Of a stretch of 64,000 nt of DNA, positions 1-11,449 are shown piece by piece. Positions within the stretch are counted from its first letter, which is position 1, and each line of letters opens with the position of its first letter. The stretch is taken from assembly GCA_905250885.1 (NCBI GenBank), contig CAJNOQ010000058.1, positions 23,183 to 87,182 of the forward strand, read 5' to 3'. The notes under the pieces were generated by a model. It was given only the letters and a program-made list of their open reading frames with translations. It was not told where the DNA came from and did no database searches. The translations under genes were made by a program, and so were the position numbers. This stretch comes from Didymodactylos carnosus (lineage: Eukaryota > Rotifera > Eurotatoria > Philodinida > Philodinidae).

Positions 1-636
1 TTTTATTTTTTGTTGATAAAGTTTTGGAATAACTGAGAAATTATAATGGTCCATGAAAAAAGGTTTATTCGCAAAAATATTCTCATGGTCTGGCAAGGGT
101 AAATTGACTGACATCTGCATCTGAGCGAGGATAGTGGTCCTATCATTATTTTATATATAATTTTCTCAGAAATGTAATCTTTTGCGTTTGTAATTGATGA
201 AAGATTCAGCTCATCTCAATAATGTAAGATGTAGATAAATATGTATGACAGAAATAATTGTCAATACCTTGTTGCTTGCTCGTTGATGAATAGCTTTTGT
301 CACATTTTTGTTGAATTAAACTACCGCATATTGCGATAGCCATCAGGTGTTTGGAACAAATAGATATAGATCATATTATCTAATAATTTATTACGCATCA
401 TTAAGAGATTTGAAATTTACTGTACTCTCTTCTCTCGGTTCTTCTCTTTTCTGCGCGGTGGCAATCTATTTACAAGCCTTTGGTGCTTTCCGTTGTTACG
501 AGATGTTCTTGGGCATAAAATTAACTTTCAAGTTCGAGTCCAAGAGAATGTAATGATAACTTGACATCTTCAGCCGAAAACAAAAGTTTTTAGCTGGAAA
601 ACGAAAAGGAAAAAATTTTCAGGCATAGATCGGGTA
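1..636. other. intergenic, nothing recognised
   Basis: AT-rich sequence with only short open frames lacking domain signals. A GTTCGAGTCC string near 533 resembles a tRNA T-arm, but no cloverleaf can be built around it. Confidence 0.5.
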
Positions 637-1173
637 CACTGTAAGATTGGAAGTTATTAATTTCCATAAATAATTCCCAAGAAAGCAGTAATTCTTTTTT
701 GATTTTCTAAAAACTGGAAATTCTTTGATGGGTCTCCACCGAGTGGCGGCGCGATCAGGTTGTATGGGGGTGACCCCACTCATGCTTTTGAGAAATTTCT
801 GGTGAACGTCTCGGATTTTAGGAGCTTCCTACCGAAACTTCGCGCCACCACTGTCTCTGCCTAAATCAAAACTCTTGCTGGCATAGGCAGAATTGTGATC
901 TAAAGTAGAAACTGTCAAAGCTGATTTAAGTGTAATATGAGAGACTTTACGTGACGCTCTTATACCTACACTGATTGCAAAACTAAAAGATGAATAAGTA
1001 TTTGGTCTAAAAATTCCTAGACGAATTTCCGCTTTCTAGAAATTCGATTGATTTTCTATAAAGTAGAAAATCAACATTTTCTAGAAAGACGGAAATTCGC
1101 CGAAGAATTTCTATAAACTAGAAAACTCCCAGGCGATTTTCTATAAACTGGAAATTAATTCAAGATTATAGTG
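637..1173. mobile_element. TA-flanked MITE (Tc1/mariner-like)
   Basis: The left end reads CACTGTAAGATTGGAAG and the inverted right end reads CACTATAATCTTGAATTAA; both then continue into TTAATTTCC. The element is bounded by TA at 635-636 and 1174-1175, the target duplication typical of Tc1/mariner elements. The interior near 1010-1160 has repeated TTTCTAGAAA and TTTCTATAAA motifs in both orientations. No transposase is seen. A related copy lies at 47686-48061. Confidence 0.7.
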
Positions 1174-1175
1174 TA

Positions 1176-2114
1176 CAGATATAACGTTCTCGGGTTGGGT
1201 GCGGGTAGAAAATTATTTTCGGGTCGAGTATGGGTTGGAAAACGGTACCCGTGCTCACCTCTACACATAGGCTTGGCCCATTGGAACGAATCTTCACGAG
1301 AAAAGGTGCTACGGAGTGAGGGACCATAGGCCCGTGCCTGAGATGGGATCTTACAGAAGATATGCGGAGGACGAGACAATCGCATATAAGTACCGGTGAT
1401 GAAAAAAAATGTTCTAAGGCGTACGACGATTTTTCCAATCAATTCGTACTGCTACTAATCAGACAATATCAGATTGATGATTAGAATCAAAACTTATAGT
1501 ACTATATGAGATGGCTTTGGCAAAAAATTTTGAGCAAAAACTGACGAGCTGCCTTAGAGAGAAGCATTTTCAAGCATCTCAGCACATTGTAAGATCTATA
1601 AGTCATTGGCGGGTCACCAACAGGGTAACTGGGGGCAATTGTCCCTCCTGGAAAAAAATATCAAGGGCAATAAGCAGTTAGTTATTGCCCTGTGAAGAAT
1701 TATATTTCGAATTATATATTTTTATTTTTTTTATAGTTTGTGTATGTACTACTCTAAAAATTTATTGCTTCCCCTAAAAAATCTTATCCGACCCGCCACT
1801 GGATATTTTATTATGATTTAATAATCTCCTTTCTCCCAAGAATTTCATCTAAGCTCTTGCCCAGATTGGGTAACCAATCTAATCAGTATTTAACGAAAAC
1901 ACACTTTCTCCCACTTTGTCTCCCAACATACTTGAAAGTAAAATTTTTCTCCCACTTTTTTTCATTGAGGAAACAAGGTCAAATGGATGTCAAGATTATA
2001 ATGTAGTTATTGTGTTGAAATAACGATGCTAGATGGTGTTGTGTTCTCATACTTCTTTGGTTTTCTCCAAAAAAAATTACACCCCTTCTGCTTTTCTCTC
2101 TTGCCACGGCACTG
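1176..2114. other. intergenic, no gene seen
   Basis: Short open frames on the minus strand around 1155-1442 show no domain. A minus-strand string TAGAGGTGAGCACGGGT ending near 1262 resembles a hAT-type terminus, but I found no partner end. Confidence 0.4.
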
Positions 2115-2253
2115 CCCTACAAAAAAATATTTTATCGGCACCGGTGCCGAATAATTTTTTTCTGGGCACCGATGTGCATCGGTGCCAGAAAGAATGTAAA
2201 AATCTCGCACCTGTGCGCATTGGCAGAGCCGCACTGGAACTTTTTTTATAGGG
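2115..2253. mobile_element. 139-bp MITE with CCCTAYAAAAAAA termini
   Basis: Starts CCCTACAAAAAAA and ends TTTTTTTATAGGG, a 13-bp inverted repeat with one mismatch. The flanks are TG on both sides rather than TA. The interior holds palindromic GGCACCGGTGCC and GTGCGCAT-type motifs shared with the longer element at 46985-47570, so this looks like a short member of that family. Confidence 0.6.
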
Positions 2254-2334
2254 TGATTCTGAATTGAGCAGAATCCAAATGTCCCAAAACTTTTCAAAAG
2301 TAAAAAATTTTCGGACGACGATTTTTAATTTTGA

Positions 2335-2720
2335 AACCTATGTGCAGAGTGACAGAAAAAAGATCTCAGGTCGTTCTTGGCATGTTTAGATATCGTCTAT
2401 CAGTTGGGGCAAGATTCATTTCATCCCCACCCATTCGATATGGTAAAAATCTTTAGTTAGTAATTAGCAGCCAAAAATGAACAAAATAGTAGTTTCAACG
2501 TTTTGATTATTTTTAGGAAATAGAAGTGACATGAGACATTTCATATTATCAGACAAATCGAATACATAAATCTCATATATGGATCTCTTCAAAATGGCGC
2601 AAGAATCAGCCTGATTGGTTTATTTTTGAGTGAGCACTGTTCGTTTTACAAACAGCTTCAAAATGCATGTTGAAAAAGCTGAAAAAATAGTCACATGTTG
2701 AGAGATCGATGGCTATTTGC
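2335..2720. repeat. dispersed repeat, copy 1 (inverse of 48740-49080)
   Basis: The reverse complement of this stretch aligns over about 350 bp to 48740-49080, sharing landmarks such as GAACAGTGCTCA, AATCAGGCT and CTAATTA near matching spacing. The copies are clearly diverged and no coding frame survives, so this is an old, unclassified interspersed repeat. Confidence 0.6.
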
Positions 2721-3349
2721 AGCTAAAAGGAGATAGCATTAAAAAAAAGGAAAAAACAGACAAATTGTGATTCGTCATATCGCAAGACAGGAAATGGTCA
2801 AATGTTTGGACCAATTGAAATTTTATAGATATTGTTGTCTAAAAACGTTCGACTCTCTGAAAAGTATGGTTTTATGGAATAGCCTAACAAAATCAAGTAT
2901 AACACATCCTTCTCTGACCTACAAGATCAAACAACCGATATTTGCTGTTTTATGTCGCCCTTCACTCAGTATTCTTTGTACTTATTTGCTTGACGGCTAG
3001 TATTTTTAAAAACAGATCCTACCTGCCAGTCGGTGCCTAGTTTTGTTGGCTAGCGAGCAACAAATCTAACCGAATAAATAAATAAATAACGAAAAGAAAC
3101 ATTTTTGGCATACGAAACTGAATCATTTTACAAGGAAAAGTAAAATGGTGATCAAAAACAATTATTCATTACATCATCGTTAACTTTTGTTAGCTTGTTA
3201 TTGCCATTATTGCACTATACTGACGTCTCTTTTATATGTATGTATAAAAGCGAAATTTTATTTTTAGATTTACAAAATATATAATAAAATATAACGTTAA
3301 AACTCATCTCTATTTCTTATAAGTGTTAATTTACTATTTGTTTTAAATC
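2721..3349. other. upstream region of eIF2-gamma
   Basis: No gene is recognised. The stretch should contain the promoter and 5' UTR of the following gene. A TATATAATAAAATATAA run lies near 3279, about 70 bp before the start codon, but its role is unproven. Confidence 0.4.
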
Positions 3350-6037
3350 ATGACTCAAGAAACAAGTGGTCAACCACATTTAGCAAAACAATCTCTGGAG
3401 GATCTGGTTTGTAATCAAAACTACGTAGCCTATCGACTGCTTGAAATTTAATTATATTTCTATGCTCTTTCTAGGATCCAACTAAACTCACACCATTGAC
3501 ACCAGAAGTGATCAGTCGACAAGCAACAATTAATATAGGTAAAAACAAGTTTAAGTGTATTTCAAATGTTTGTATTACTATTATCGTATTTCTCATAGTT
3601 CGTGCGGTTATTATAAAAAGCCATTCTGTCTAATCTTTTCTCTTCTTTTCAGGCACAATTGGACATGTGGCTCATGGAAAATCAACGGTTGTTAAGTCTT
3701 TATCCGGTGTATTGACTGTTCGTTTTAAAAATGAAAAAGAACGAAACATTACAATCAAATTAGGTTATGCTAACGCTAAAGTAAGTGAGTCACATTCTGA
3801 ACTGAGGTGAGAAATTACACGTGACTTGTAAGTCATAGATTAATTCCAAAATATAGATATATAGCTAGCACAGTTTCTGTCATTGTTGTTTGTTGCTAAT
3901 AAATACTGTTGTTTATTTCTCGTCTTTTTAGATATTTGAGTGTGATAATGAAAAATGTCCTCGTCCTGAACGCTTTCGTTCAGCTGGTAGTCTTAAAGAA
4001 GATTCATTTCCATGTGATAGACCGGATTGTGGAGGAAATTTCAGATTAATCAGGTTGAAGTGCTTTGTTGATGAGTATTAGCAGCTTTTTTTAAATTTCT
4101 TTATTACTTTTTTTAGACATGTATCATTTGTTGATTGTCCTGGTCACGATATTCTTATGGCAACTATGTTGAACGGTGCCGCCGTTATGGATGCAGCACT
4201 TCTATTAATTGGTGTGTAAAAAAAACAAGCATTATTAATCTAGTTGATAAAAACAGTTATCGGAGGCGACTAATTAACTTCTCTTTTTAGCTGCAAATGA
4301 GACATGTCCTCAACCACAAACATCCGAACATTTAGCTGCCATTGGAATTATGAAATTAAATTCCATCTTAGTTTTACAGAATAAAATTGATCTAGTAAAA
4401 GAAATACAAGCAAAAGAACAATATGGACAAATTATTGATTTTGTGAAAGGTAAAGTCAGAGTAGAAAGTAAAAAACTGTTAATTGTTTCCATCTATGATT
4501 CTAGGCACGAATGCTGAAGGAGCTCCTGTGATACCGATAAGTGCACAATTAAAGTATAATATTGAAGTTATATGTGAATATATAGCAAAAAAAATTCCAA
4601 TACCAATCAGAGATTTTACATCGAAACCAAGATTAATTGGTAAGTAGAAACAATATGAGAAGAGATTCTTGTCAATATCTTCAACAGGGTGAATTTTGGT
4701 AATTTGAAACTATTAACAATTCCATTGACTTTTTTTAGTTATTCGATCATTTGACGTTAACAAACCTGGAGCAGAAATTAATGATTTGAAAGGTGGTGTA
4801 GCCGGTGGAAGTATACTCAAAGGAGTTTTAAAAGTAAGTAAAAAGAATTAATGAGAAGATTACTGAAAGATGGATACTTTTTTCGTTCAAAAATATTGTT
4901 ACATTTATGATTAATCTCTTTTGTATTCAGATTGGTCAAGAGATTGAAGTACGACCTGGCATCGTTTCAAAAGATGCTGAAGGTCATTTACAATGTCGAC
5001 CATTATTATCAAAAATTGTTTCGTTATATGCTGAGCAAAATGTACTCGAATACGCTGTACCTGGTGGTTTAATTGGTAAGAATAAAATAATTATTTAAAA
5101 GATATTTATTTTTTCTTTATGTTTAAGTAAAACGAAGTAGTAGGCATTCCCATGGTCAATTAGGATTAGGTTCTAGGGTTATGATATCTATCTTCCGAAA
5201 ATAAAATTGTCTTTCGTGCGTTCTATTTCTGTCAAGTTTTTTTCTGTATTTTTCCAGCATGCAACATTAGAATCGTTAGACATAGGTATTCTGAGTAGCA
5301 CAGTCTCCTTAAAATTTATTAACTGAGCTACTCGATGGATGTAGCGACGTATCTTTTCTTTTTTTTCTTTTTGAGATTCTGCACAAATGTTATTATGTAA
5401 CTCCAGGCGTCTCCCTTTTCGTCTACGGTTGTTCTCTTTCTACTTTCTCTACCAAATAAAGTTTATATCAAAGTGTTGAAAAACGTAGAACTGATGTTTT
5501 TAGGTGTTGGCACAAAAATTGATCCAACATTATGTCGTGCTGATCGTCTCGTTGGTCAAGTACTCGGAGGTGTTAATGCATTGCCAGAAATATTTACAGA
5601 AATTCAAATTAATTATTTTCTACTAAGACGTTTGGTCGGAGTTAGAACAGAAGGCGATAAAAAGGGAGCAAAAGTAAGTAGCTATTTATATCTTTTCAAC
5701 TTTGATTCAGTTATGCGCGTGTATCTATTACAGGTCTCAAAATTGGCCAAAAACGAGATGTTAATGGTTAACATTGGTTCCTTATCGACAGGTGGTCGTG
5801 TTTTAGCTATAAAAGAAGATTTAGCTAAAATACAATTAACAAATCCTGTTTGTACAGAAATTGCAGAGAAAATTGCGCTCAGCAGAAGAGTGGAAAAGAA
5901 TTTTCGGTTAGTAAACATATTCTATTGTACATCAGTGTATTATCGTTCATGCATTTCATTTCTATTTTAGTTTGATAGGTTGGGGTGAAATTCGCAGAGG
6001 AAGTGTTATTAAACCTATTTCAGATTCAAGGTCGTGA
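3350..6037 (+). CDS. EIF2S3: eukaryotic translation initiation factor 2 subunit gamma
   Basis: This is the GTPase subunit of eIF2, which carries initiator Met-tRNA to the 40S ribosome in the cytosol. I could join 12 exons with GT-AG introns (first exon 3350-3406, last 5971-6037) into 469 residues, close to the roughly 472 of animal eIF2-gamma. The G1 loop reads [10 protein letters not shown]3 is VDCPGHD, and G4 is NKID, the latter within [13 protein letters not shown] zinc-knuckle-like stretch has cysteines in [12 protein letters not shown] and CDRPDCGG. Domain II begins after [12 protein letters not shown], and the protein ends in [14 protein letters not shown]. The ATG is followed by [12 protein letters not shown] and sits where the family begins. 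Introns range from about 50 to 430 bp. Identification is secure; exon edges were placed by eye. Confidence 0.95.
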
Positions 6038-7307
6038 CTTTTTTAGTTTATCCCATTCAAACAACAGTTAAACAATCAATAAAAAGTACAACAACGGGCG
6101 CAAAAATTTCCGACATATTAAACTCAACAGCAGCAGCACGTATCTCGTTATTTTTTATTTAGGCAATGTTTTCACTCTTATTTGTTAAGTTTTCTCTTTT
6201 CTCATTCGTTCTAGAATCATAACACCTAAAGTATGCGCTCGTCTATTGTTTCTTTTTTTTTGACAGTGAAAGATTGATTTGTGCGTCTATTTGAAATAAA
6301 TTTTCATAAAAGGCAGAGAAATGTGCTGCGTATTGTTTTTTCAATAATCCGGGAAGGTTTTTTATTGCTCATTCATAGTGATGATATGAAATAATTATAC
6401 GCAGACTGTTTGTACTATTTCAATGCTCAAGACTCTATTCGTGTGTATATGAGACACTGGTAGGCTAGATGTAATCACAACTCAATGTCAGGGATCATAC
6501 CAGTCCGATCGAGAAACTCTAAAAGCTTGTTCGATCAAAACCAATTGCCGGTTTGGACTCTCCATAGGCGATTATCCTGACCAGCAATTTAGAACCTTTC
6601 GTAAAATTCTAGGAGGAGATCAACGGCAAAACGCTACGAAAAAAATTCGGTCCAGAGCAACCCAAAATTTCTTGCATAGAACAAGATAACAGACTATGAC
6701 AAAGTCAAATCTACAATCGGTTTTAGCCGCTTTTAAACGAGCTTTTAAAAGTTTTGGATCGGATTGATATACGACATGAAGGAAAATTTTAATAGTTCAG
6801 CGTCATCTACATCCTTAGTCTAACAGCCGTCTAATTGTTCGAGGATCAATCAAATAACTATCGAAATTTTCTCGATTAAGTAGGAAATATGTTAAGTATC
6901 AGTGTATTTAATATGTGGGACACCGAAGAGATTGTGGAATACTCTAATGGTGATTATCAACCAATTAAAAATACCGAAGGAGAAATGCGGAGAAGAAATA
7001 ATATAAACATCTAACACTGACTGCAATGATGCATCTGCTACGGCTGATTGAAAAGTAGTTTGTTTTTTACTAACGATGTGCGTGAATGATTTGAGCGAAC
7101 ACTCGATTAGTAAAGAGTATCAGTAGTGTATACCATAGCTTTTTTTACAGGTTTAAGATTACAGTAACTTTTGTTACATACTTAAACGTTTCTCTTAAGT
7201 TGTAAATTTAGAGTTGATGCATCAGATCTTCTGCTGTCTAAATTATCATTTCTAATATTATTGTACCAATAGTTTGTTTTGGCTTTTAGATTTTTGCTTA
7301 AACAAAT
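6038..7307. other. intergenic between eIF2-gamma and cathepsin
   Basis: No gene is recognised. It contains the foldback repeat at 6505-6770. The 3' UTR of eIF2-gamma lies at the left, with an AATAAA at about 6080. Confidence 0.5.
6505..6770. repeat. foldback repeat, older copy of the 23303-23625 family
   Basis: The left arm includes CTAAAAGCTTGTTCGATCAAAACCAATTGC; the right arm, reversed, includes TTTTAAAAGCTCGTTTAAAAG and AAAACCGATTGTAGATT. The same arm sequence is better preserved at 23303-23625. The arms are diverged, so this copy is older. No open frame is present. Confidence 0.6.
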
Positions 7308-10300
7308 ATGTATTTGCACGTATCGTTGGTTCTGTTTTATATTTGTATCTCAATTGCTGGAACCACCAGTTTGAGACTCAGACAGACATTGTCAACCGTT
7401 GATGAAGAATTAATTTTATTTTCTTATGAAAAATTAAATGAAGTCTACCGCCAGCAGTTAACACCAACACACATTTTAAATATAAAAAAAGCAGTGAGTA
7501 CATGCACTTCTAAGTCAGGAAGAGGTTGTGTTTGTCGAGAAACTAAATAAACGTATTCACATAAAGTGAGAGATCAACAAAAGTCTTCGATCTATAACGC
7601 GATGAGCCCTGCTAAACTATAAACACATATACAACACAAGAAGCAGATAAAAAAGATGTTAACTGAGAAAAAAAAAGACAAATTATATAGAAATAAATAA
7701 ATAAGAAAGCTAGAAAGTATAAAGTTGACTTTTAACATTAAGAAAATAAGAATTTAGAGAGAAGACAATAAGGACAAACAACAGATGACCGATTCAGCAA
7801 GATTATCCTAGTCAGTGACTATGGACCAAAAGAAAGAAGAATGTACCGTTTGAGGAGAGAAATCGTTCACACGAGAATGAATACGAACATACTTGGAATG
7901 ATGATAGCGTAGAGAAGAAGAGTGAACGCATTGACCCATATAATAAAAGAAGAAACAGGAACACGATAGTCAGATTTACAAGAAATAACATGAGCAGCGA
8001 GTTTGTTTCTAGAATCAAGAACAGTAAGAGAAAGCGAACTATCATCAATAGCTAAACTTTGAAAGAATAGAAGAAAGATAAATTGGACGGTATTGGACGA
8101 TAAACTGAACTAATCCAAAGACACGATGTAATACCTCTGCGATCAACAAGAGTTATATCTCTGGCACGTTCATTCCACCGCACAGCGTGCGAAACAAGAA
8201 CACCAAGACAATAAACAGAAGAAAGAACAGAAAGAGAGAATTCTTTGACATGTCTACTATGAAAGTGAAAAACAATATCAGAATTAGTGGATGAGGAAAT
8301 GGTTGTTTGTTCACTTTTCATCGATGTTACTATCCTTTTGTCCTATTAACGGCATTTCTTCGTTTTGTTGTGGTGTAAAACTGTAGCGTGCTTCCCTGGG
8401 AATAGATGCTGACGTCTTTTGTTGATAACAATGAGTTAATGATATATAAGATCCACTGAGTTTTTTATCATTGGATGCACTATATGGCTGATATATCTTT
8501 TAACTAAATATTTATCAGACAATAGAAAAAGTTGGAAGTTTTAAGCGGAGTGTGTAACAGATACTCAGTTTGAACGATTTAAACTGATGAGCAGAATTCC
8601 ATTGATCAGACAATATGTTGTAATTGTATTAGTTAGCCTATTCAGTGTAGAGACGATGTTAGGCACAGATTAGCAAGTTGTCATATATCGGTTTTCCTAC
8701 GTCTTGAGATTTCGGCTAAAATGACTTTAAAAAGTGGGTCATGTCATATGCAGTAGACATGTTATAGCATATCATTGTCTCATCTTGCTTCAAAGACTTT
8801 TCAATTGATTTTGGAAATGATCTACATCGTAAATCTCAGATTTCATCTAAGCTATCTACGATTTTGTTTTCACAAACATGTCAACTCTTTTTCTAATCAT
8901 TGATTATTATATAATTTGGTTGTTCTATTTGTTTAGGTTGATAAAGAAAATTCGCGTCAGCTTTATACTGTTCATTTTGAGGCAAAACCAACGGACTGTG
9001 AGAAAGAGTGCCCAGTAAGTTTTTACTCACACAATTCAAAATAAGTATTTTACACGTTACATATGTTTAGTCTTATGAATGTCCTGTATTAGTATATAAT
9101 GATCCAATTGGTCATATTCGTGCATTAATTCGAAATATTGTTTGTATATCGTTAGTACATGATACAAGTCTAAAAACACTCATCGGGAATGATGAAAGAA
9201 ATATCAACAAAGTACCATTTCCGCTCAAAGTAAAAAATCTAGAAACATTTGAGACAGAACTTATGGTAATTTTCATTAAATACAGGCTGATTCTACAAAA
9301 ACAGTTGATGTTGAAAATACTGATTTTAATGAAGAAATGAAATATGATTCTTATGATGAACATTTGTATATAATATTTAGACGTTTACATGGGAAACCAC
9401 ACAGAAACTATAATGGTAAATCACACTATGGATGAAGACTATTTCTCAGGTTCATTCACTATTGCATCCCCACATCGACTAGGTTAGAAACGAATTACCT
9501 GTCACTTATAAGATTAAACGTCTGTCTTATTAGAAAGCATTTTATGGATAAAAATTGATAGGTTTTTTTATACTAATTAAAAATTTATTTTTTAGAAGGT
9601 GGAGAACGTTATAAAATATTTCAATCTAATCTAAATCGTATTCAAACATATAACGAACAAGATGATGGCACAGCTATTTATGGTGTTACACATTTAAGCG
9701 ATCTAAGCGGTATACGCTTCTACTCCTGTACTTTAACTTTATACTCATGAAAGAATATTTTCTTTTATCTTTTCTAGAGGAAGAATTTACACAGTATTAT
9801 TTAAATGAACGTCTCTCTTCCGTGTCAACATCCTCCCATACATCTTCATCTATTTATAACGTTCAGCATAAGTATAGTGACAATCCTCCTGAATCATTTG
9901 ATTGGAGAGATTTAGGCGCTGTGACTGATGTTAAAAATCAGGTAATAACTAAAAGGTTTTTTTCAGTGCATCTATAGTGCTGATTTTCCTTTCTTATTTA
10001 GGGTTCATGTGGTTCATGCTGGGCATTTAGTGTCACAGGAAATATAGAAGGAGTATGGAAGGTGAAGAAAGGAGAATTAATATCATTATCAGAACAAGGT
10101 AATGTATTAAACCACTTTTAGCATTTCGAACATCTATTGAGCTGAAAAAAAAGGCTTTTAACTTTTGGGAGTAATTTTATTTTTAGTAAGAGTAAATTTT
10201 TTAAAATGAACGGAGTAATTATTTCAAACAAGGTGGGAGAACTCCCCCACCTTCCCTCACTTAATCGAAAACGCTGAGTTTCTCAATACATACATAAATG

Positions 10301-11449
10301 GATTTTCCATGTTAGTGTGCACATGCTTTCTCTTGCTTTTATTAGAATTAGTCGATTGCGATAAAGTAGATGAAGGTTGTAATGGTGGTTATATGACAAC
10401 GGCTTATAATGCTATAATGAATTTGTCTGGAATTGAAAGTGAAGCAGATTATAAATATTTGGGTCGTGAACAACAGTGCCAATTCAATAAAACACAAGTG
10501 CACGTTTACATCAATGGATCAATCAACATTACTCAAGATGAAAATGGTAAACTTACTTCTATCATTTAATTCATGCTCATTTTTACTTTTCTATTATTAG
10601 AAATGGCTAAATGGCTTGCTGCTAATGCTCCGATATCAATTGGTATCAATGCGAATATGATGCAGGTGTGTGCGGAAGGAATATGAATCTTTTAAAATAT
10701 TTGTCTTATAAAATCTTATTTAATTCTTTTAAGTTTTATTTCCGTGGAATTGCACATCCAAGAAAATTTTTATGTAATCCGAAGGGGATTAATCATGGTG
10801 TTTTACTTGTTGGTTATGGAAATGAAACAAAAGGTGAGAAAAAGAACAGCTTGCGCTTTCTTTACGTTGTTTTTACGACTATAATTAGCTTTCATCAAAA
10901 ATGATAACGATAGAACAAAATACTCTCTTAACGGATGAAGAGGGTCCTTAAAAAATTCTTTATTACTGTGTGTTACAAATTAGCCATGAAACCAAGTCAT
11001 GCTCATTCTTTCCAATTCTCTTTTTTTCTCCTCACTCTATTCTCTGTCTACTATATTTACAGTACTGTATAGTGTGTCTAACATTACTTTTATCTTCGGT
11101 TTTTATTGTTGAATCATCTTAGCTCAGCTAATGTTTCTCGCATTTATGCCCACGATATCGTTTAGAAGATGTACCTAAACAGTCAATGAAAATATATCAC
11201 AAACGTGTGGTGCATTTTTCTGGTTCATTTGTAACATATTCTCTTTTTTCTTAGGATCAAAAACTACACCATATTGGATTGTGAAAAACTCGTGGGGTGG
11301 TCACTGGGGCGAGAAGGTATTTTTGTTTGTTGAAACTTTTTACTGATTAATATTCATATCGATTTGTTTTATAGGGCTATTATCGTGTTTATCGTGGAGA
11401 TGGAACATGTGGAATTAATACGATGTGTTCATCAGCTTTAATCGATTAA
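7308..11449 (+). CDS. CTSF: cathepsin F-like cysteine protease with cystatin-like prodomain
   Basis: Papain-family (C1A) protease, expected to be secreted or lysosomal. Twelve exons join to 476 residues, close to the 484 of human cathepsin F. In order: a hydrophobic signal peptide ([18 protein letters not shown]), a cystatin-like region, an I29 inhibitory propeptide ([19 protein letters not shown]), then the mature enzyme from about [19 protein letters not shown]. The catalytic Cys is in [10 protein letters not shown], the His in [11 protein letters not shown] and the Asn in [17 protein letters not shown] place the fourth exon start at 9286 with a 56-bp intron from 9230; this keeps the frame. 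The first intron (7494-8936) is unusually long and contains a dispersed repeat. The stop is at 11447-11449. Exact exon edges are manual. Confidence 0.9.
7630..8330. repeat. dispersed repeat in cathepsin intron 1 (uninterrupted copy)
   Basis: Purine-rich sequence nearly identical to the split copy at 46741-48320, sharing AAGTTGACTTTTAACATTA and AGACAATAAGGACAAACAAC. This copy is continuous where the other carries insertions, so it serves as the empty site. Short minus-strand open frames inside it (7812-8048, 8052-8321) show no domain and are not called as genes. Confidence 0.75.

Noticed and set aside
440-545. tRNA gene suggested by GTTCGAGTCC
   Set aside because: No matching acceptor, D or anticodon arms.
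7812-8321. Two minus-strand open frames of 78 and 89 codons in the cathepsin intron
   Set aside because: They lie in a dispersed repeat and are broken in the second copy; composition is repeat-like.
9266-9285. A 20-nt intron in the cathepsin gene
   Set aside because: A 56-bp intron (9230-9285) with a proper GTAAAA donor keeps the frame equally well and fits the short introns elsewhere.
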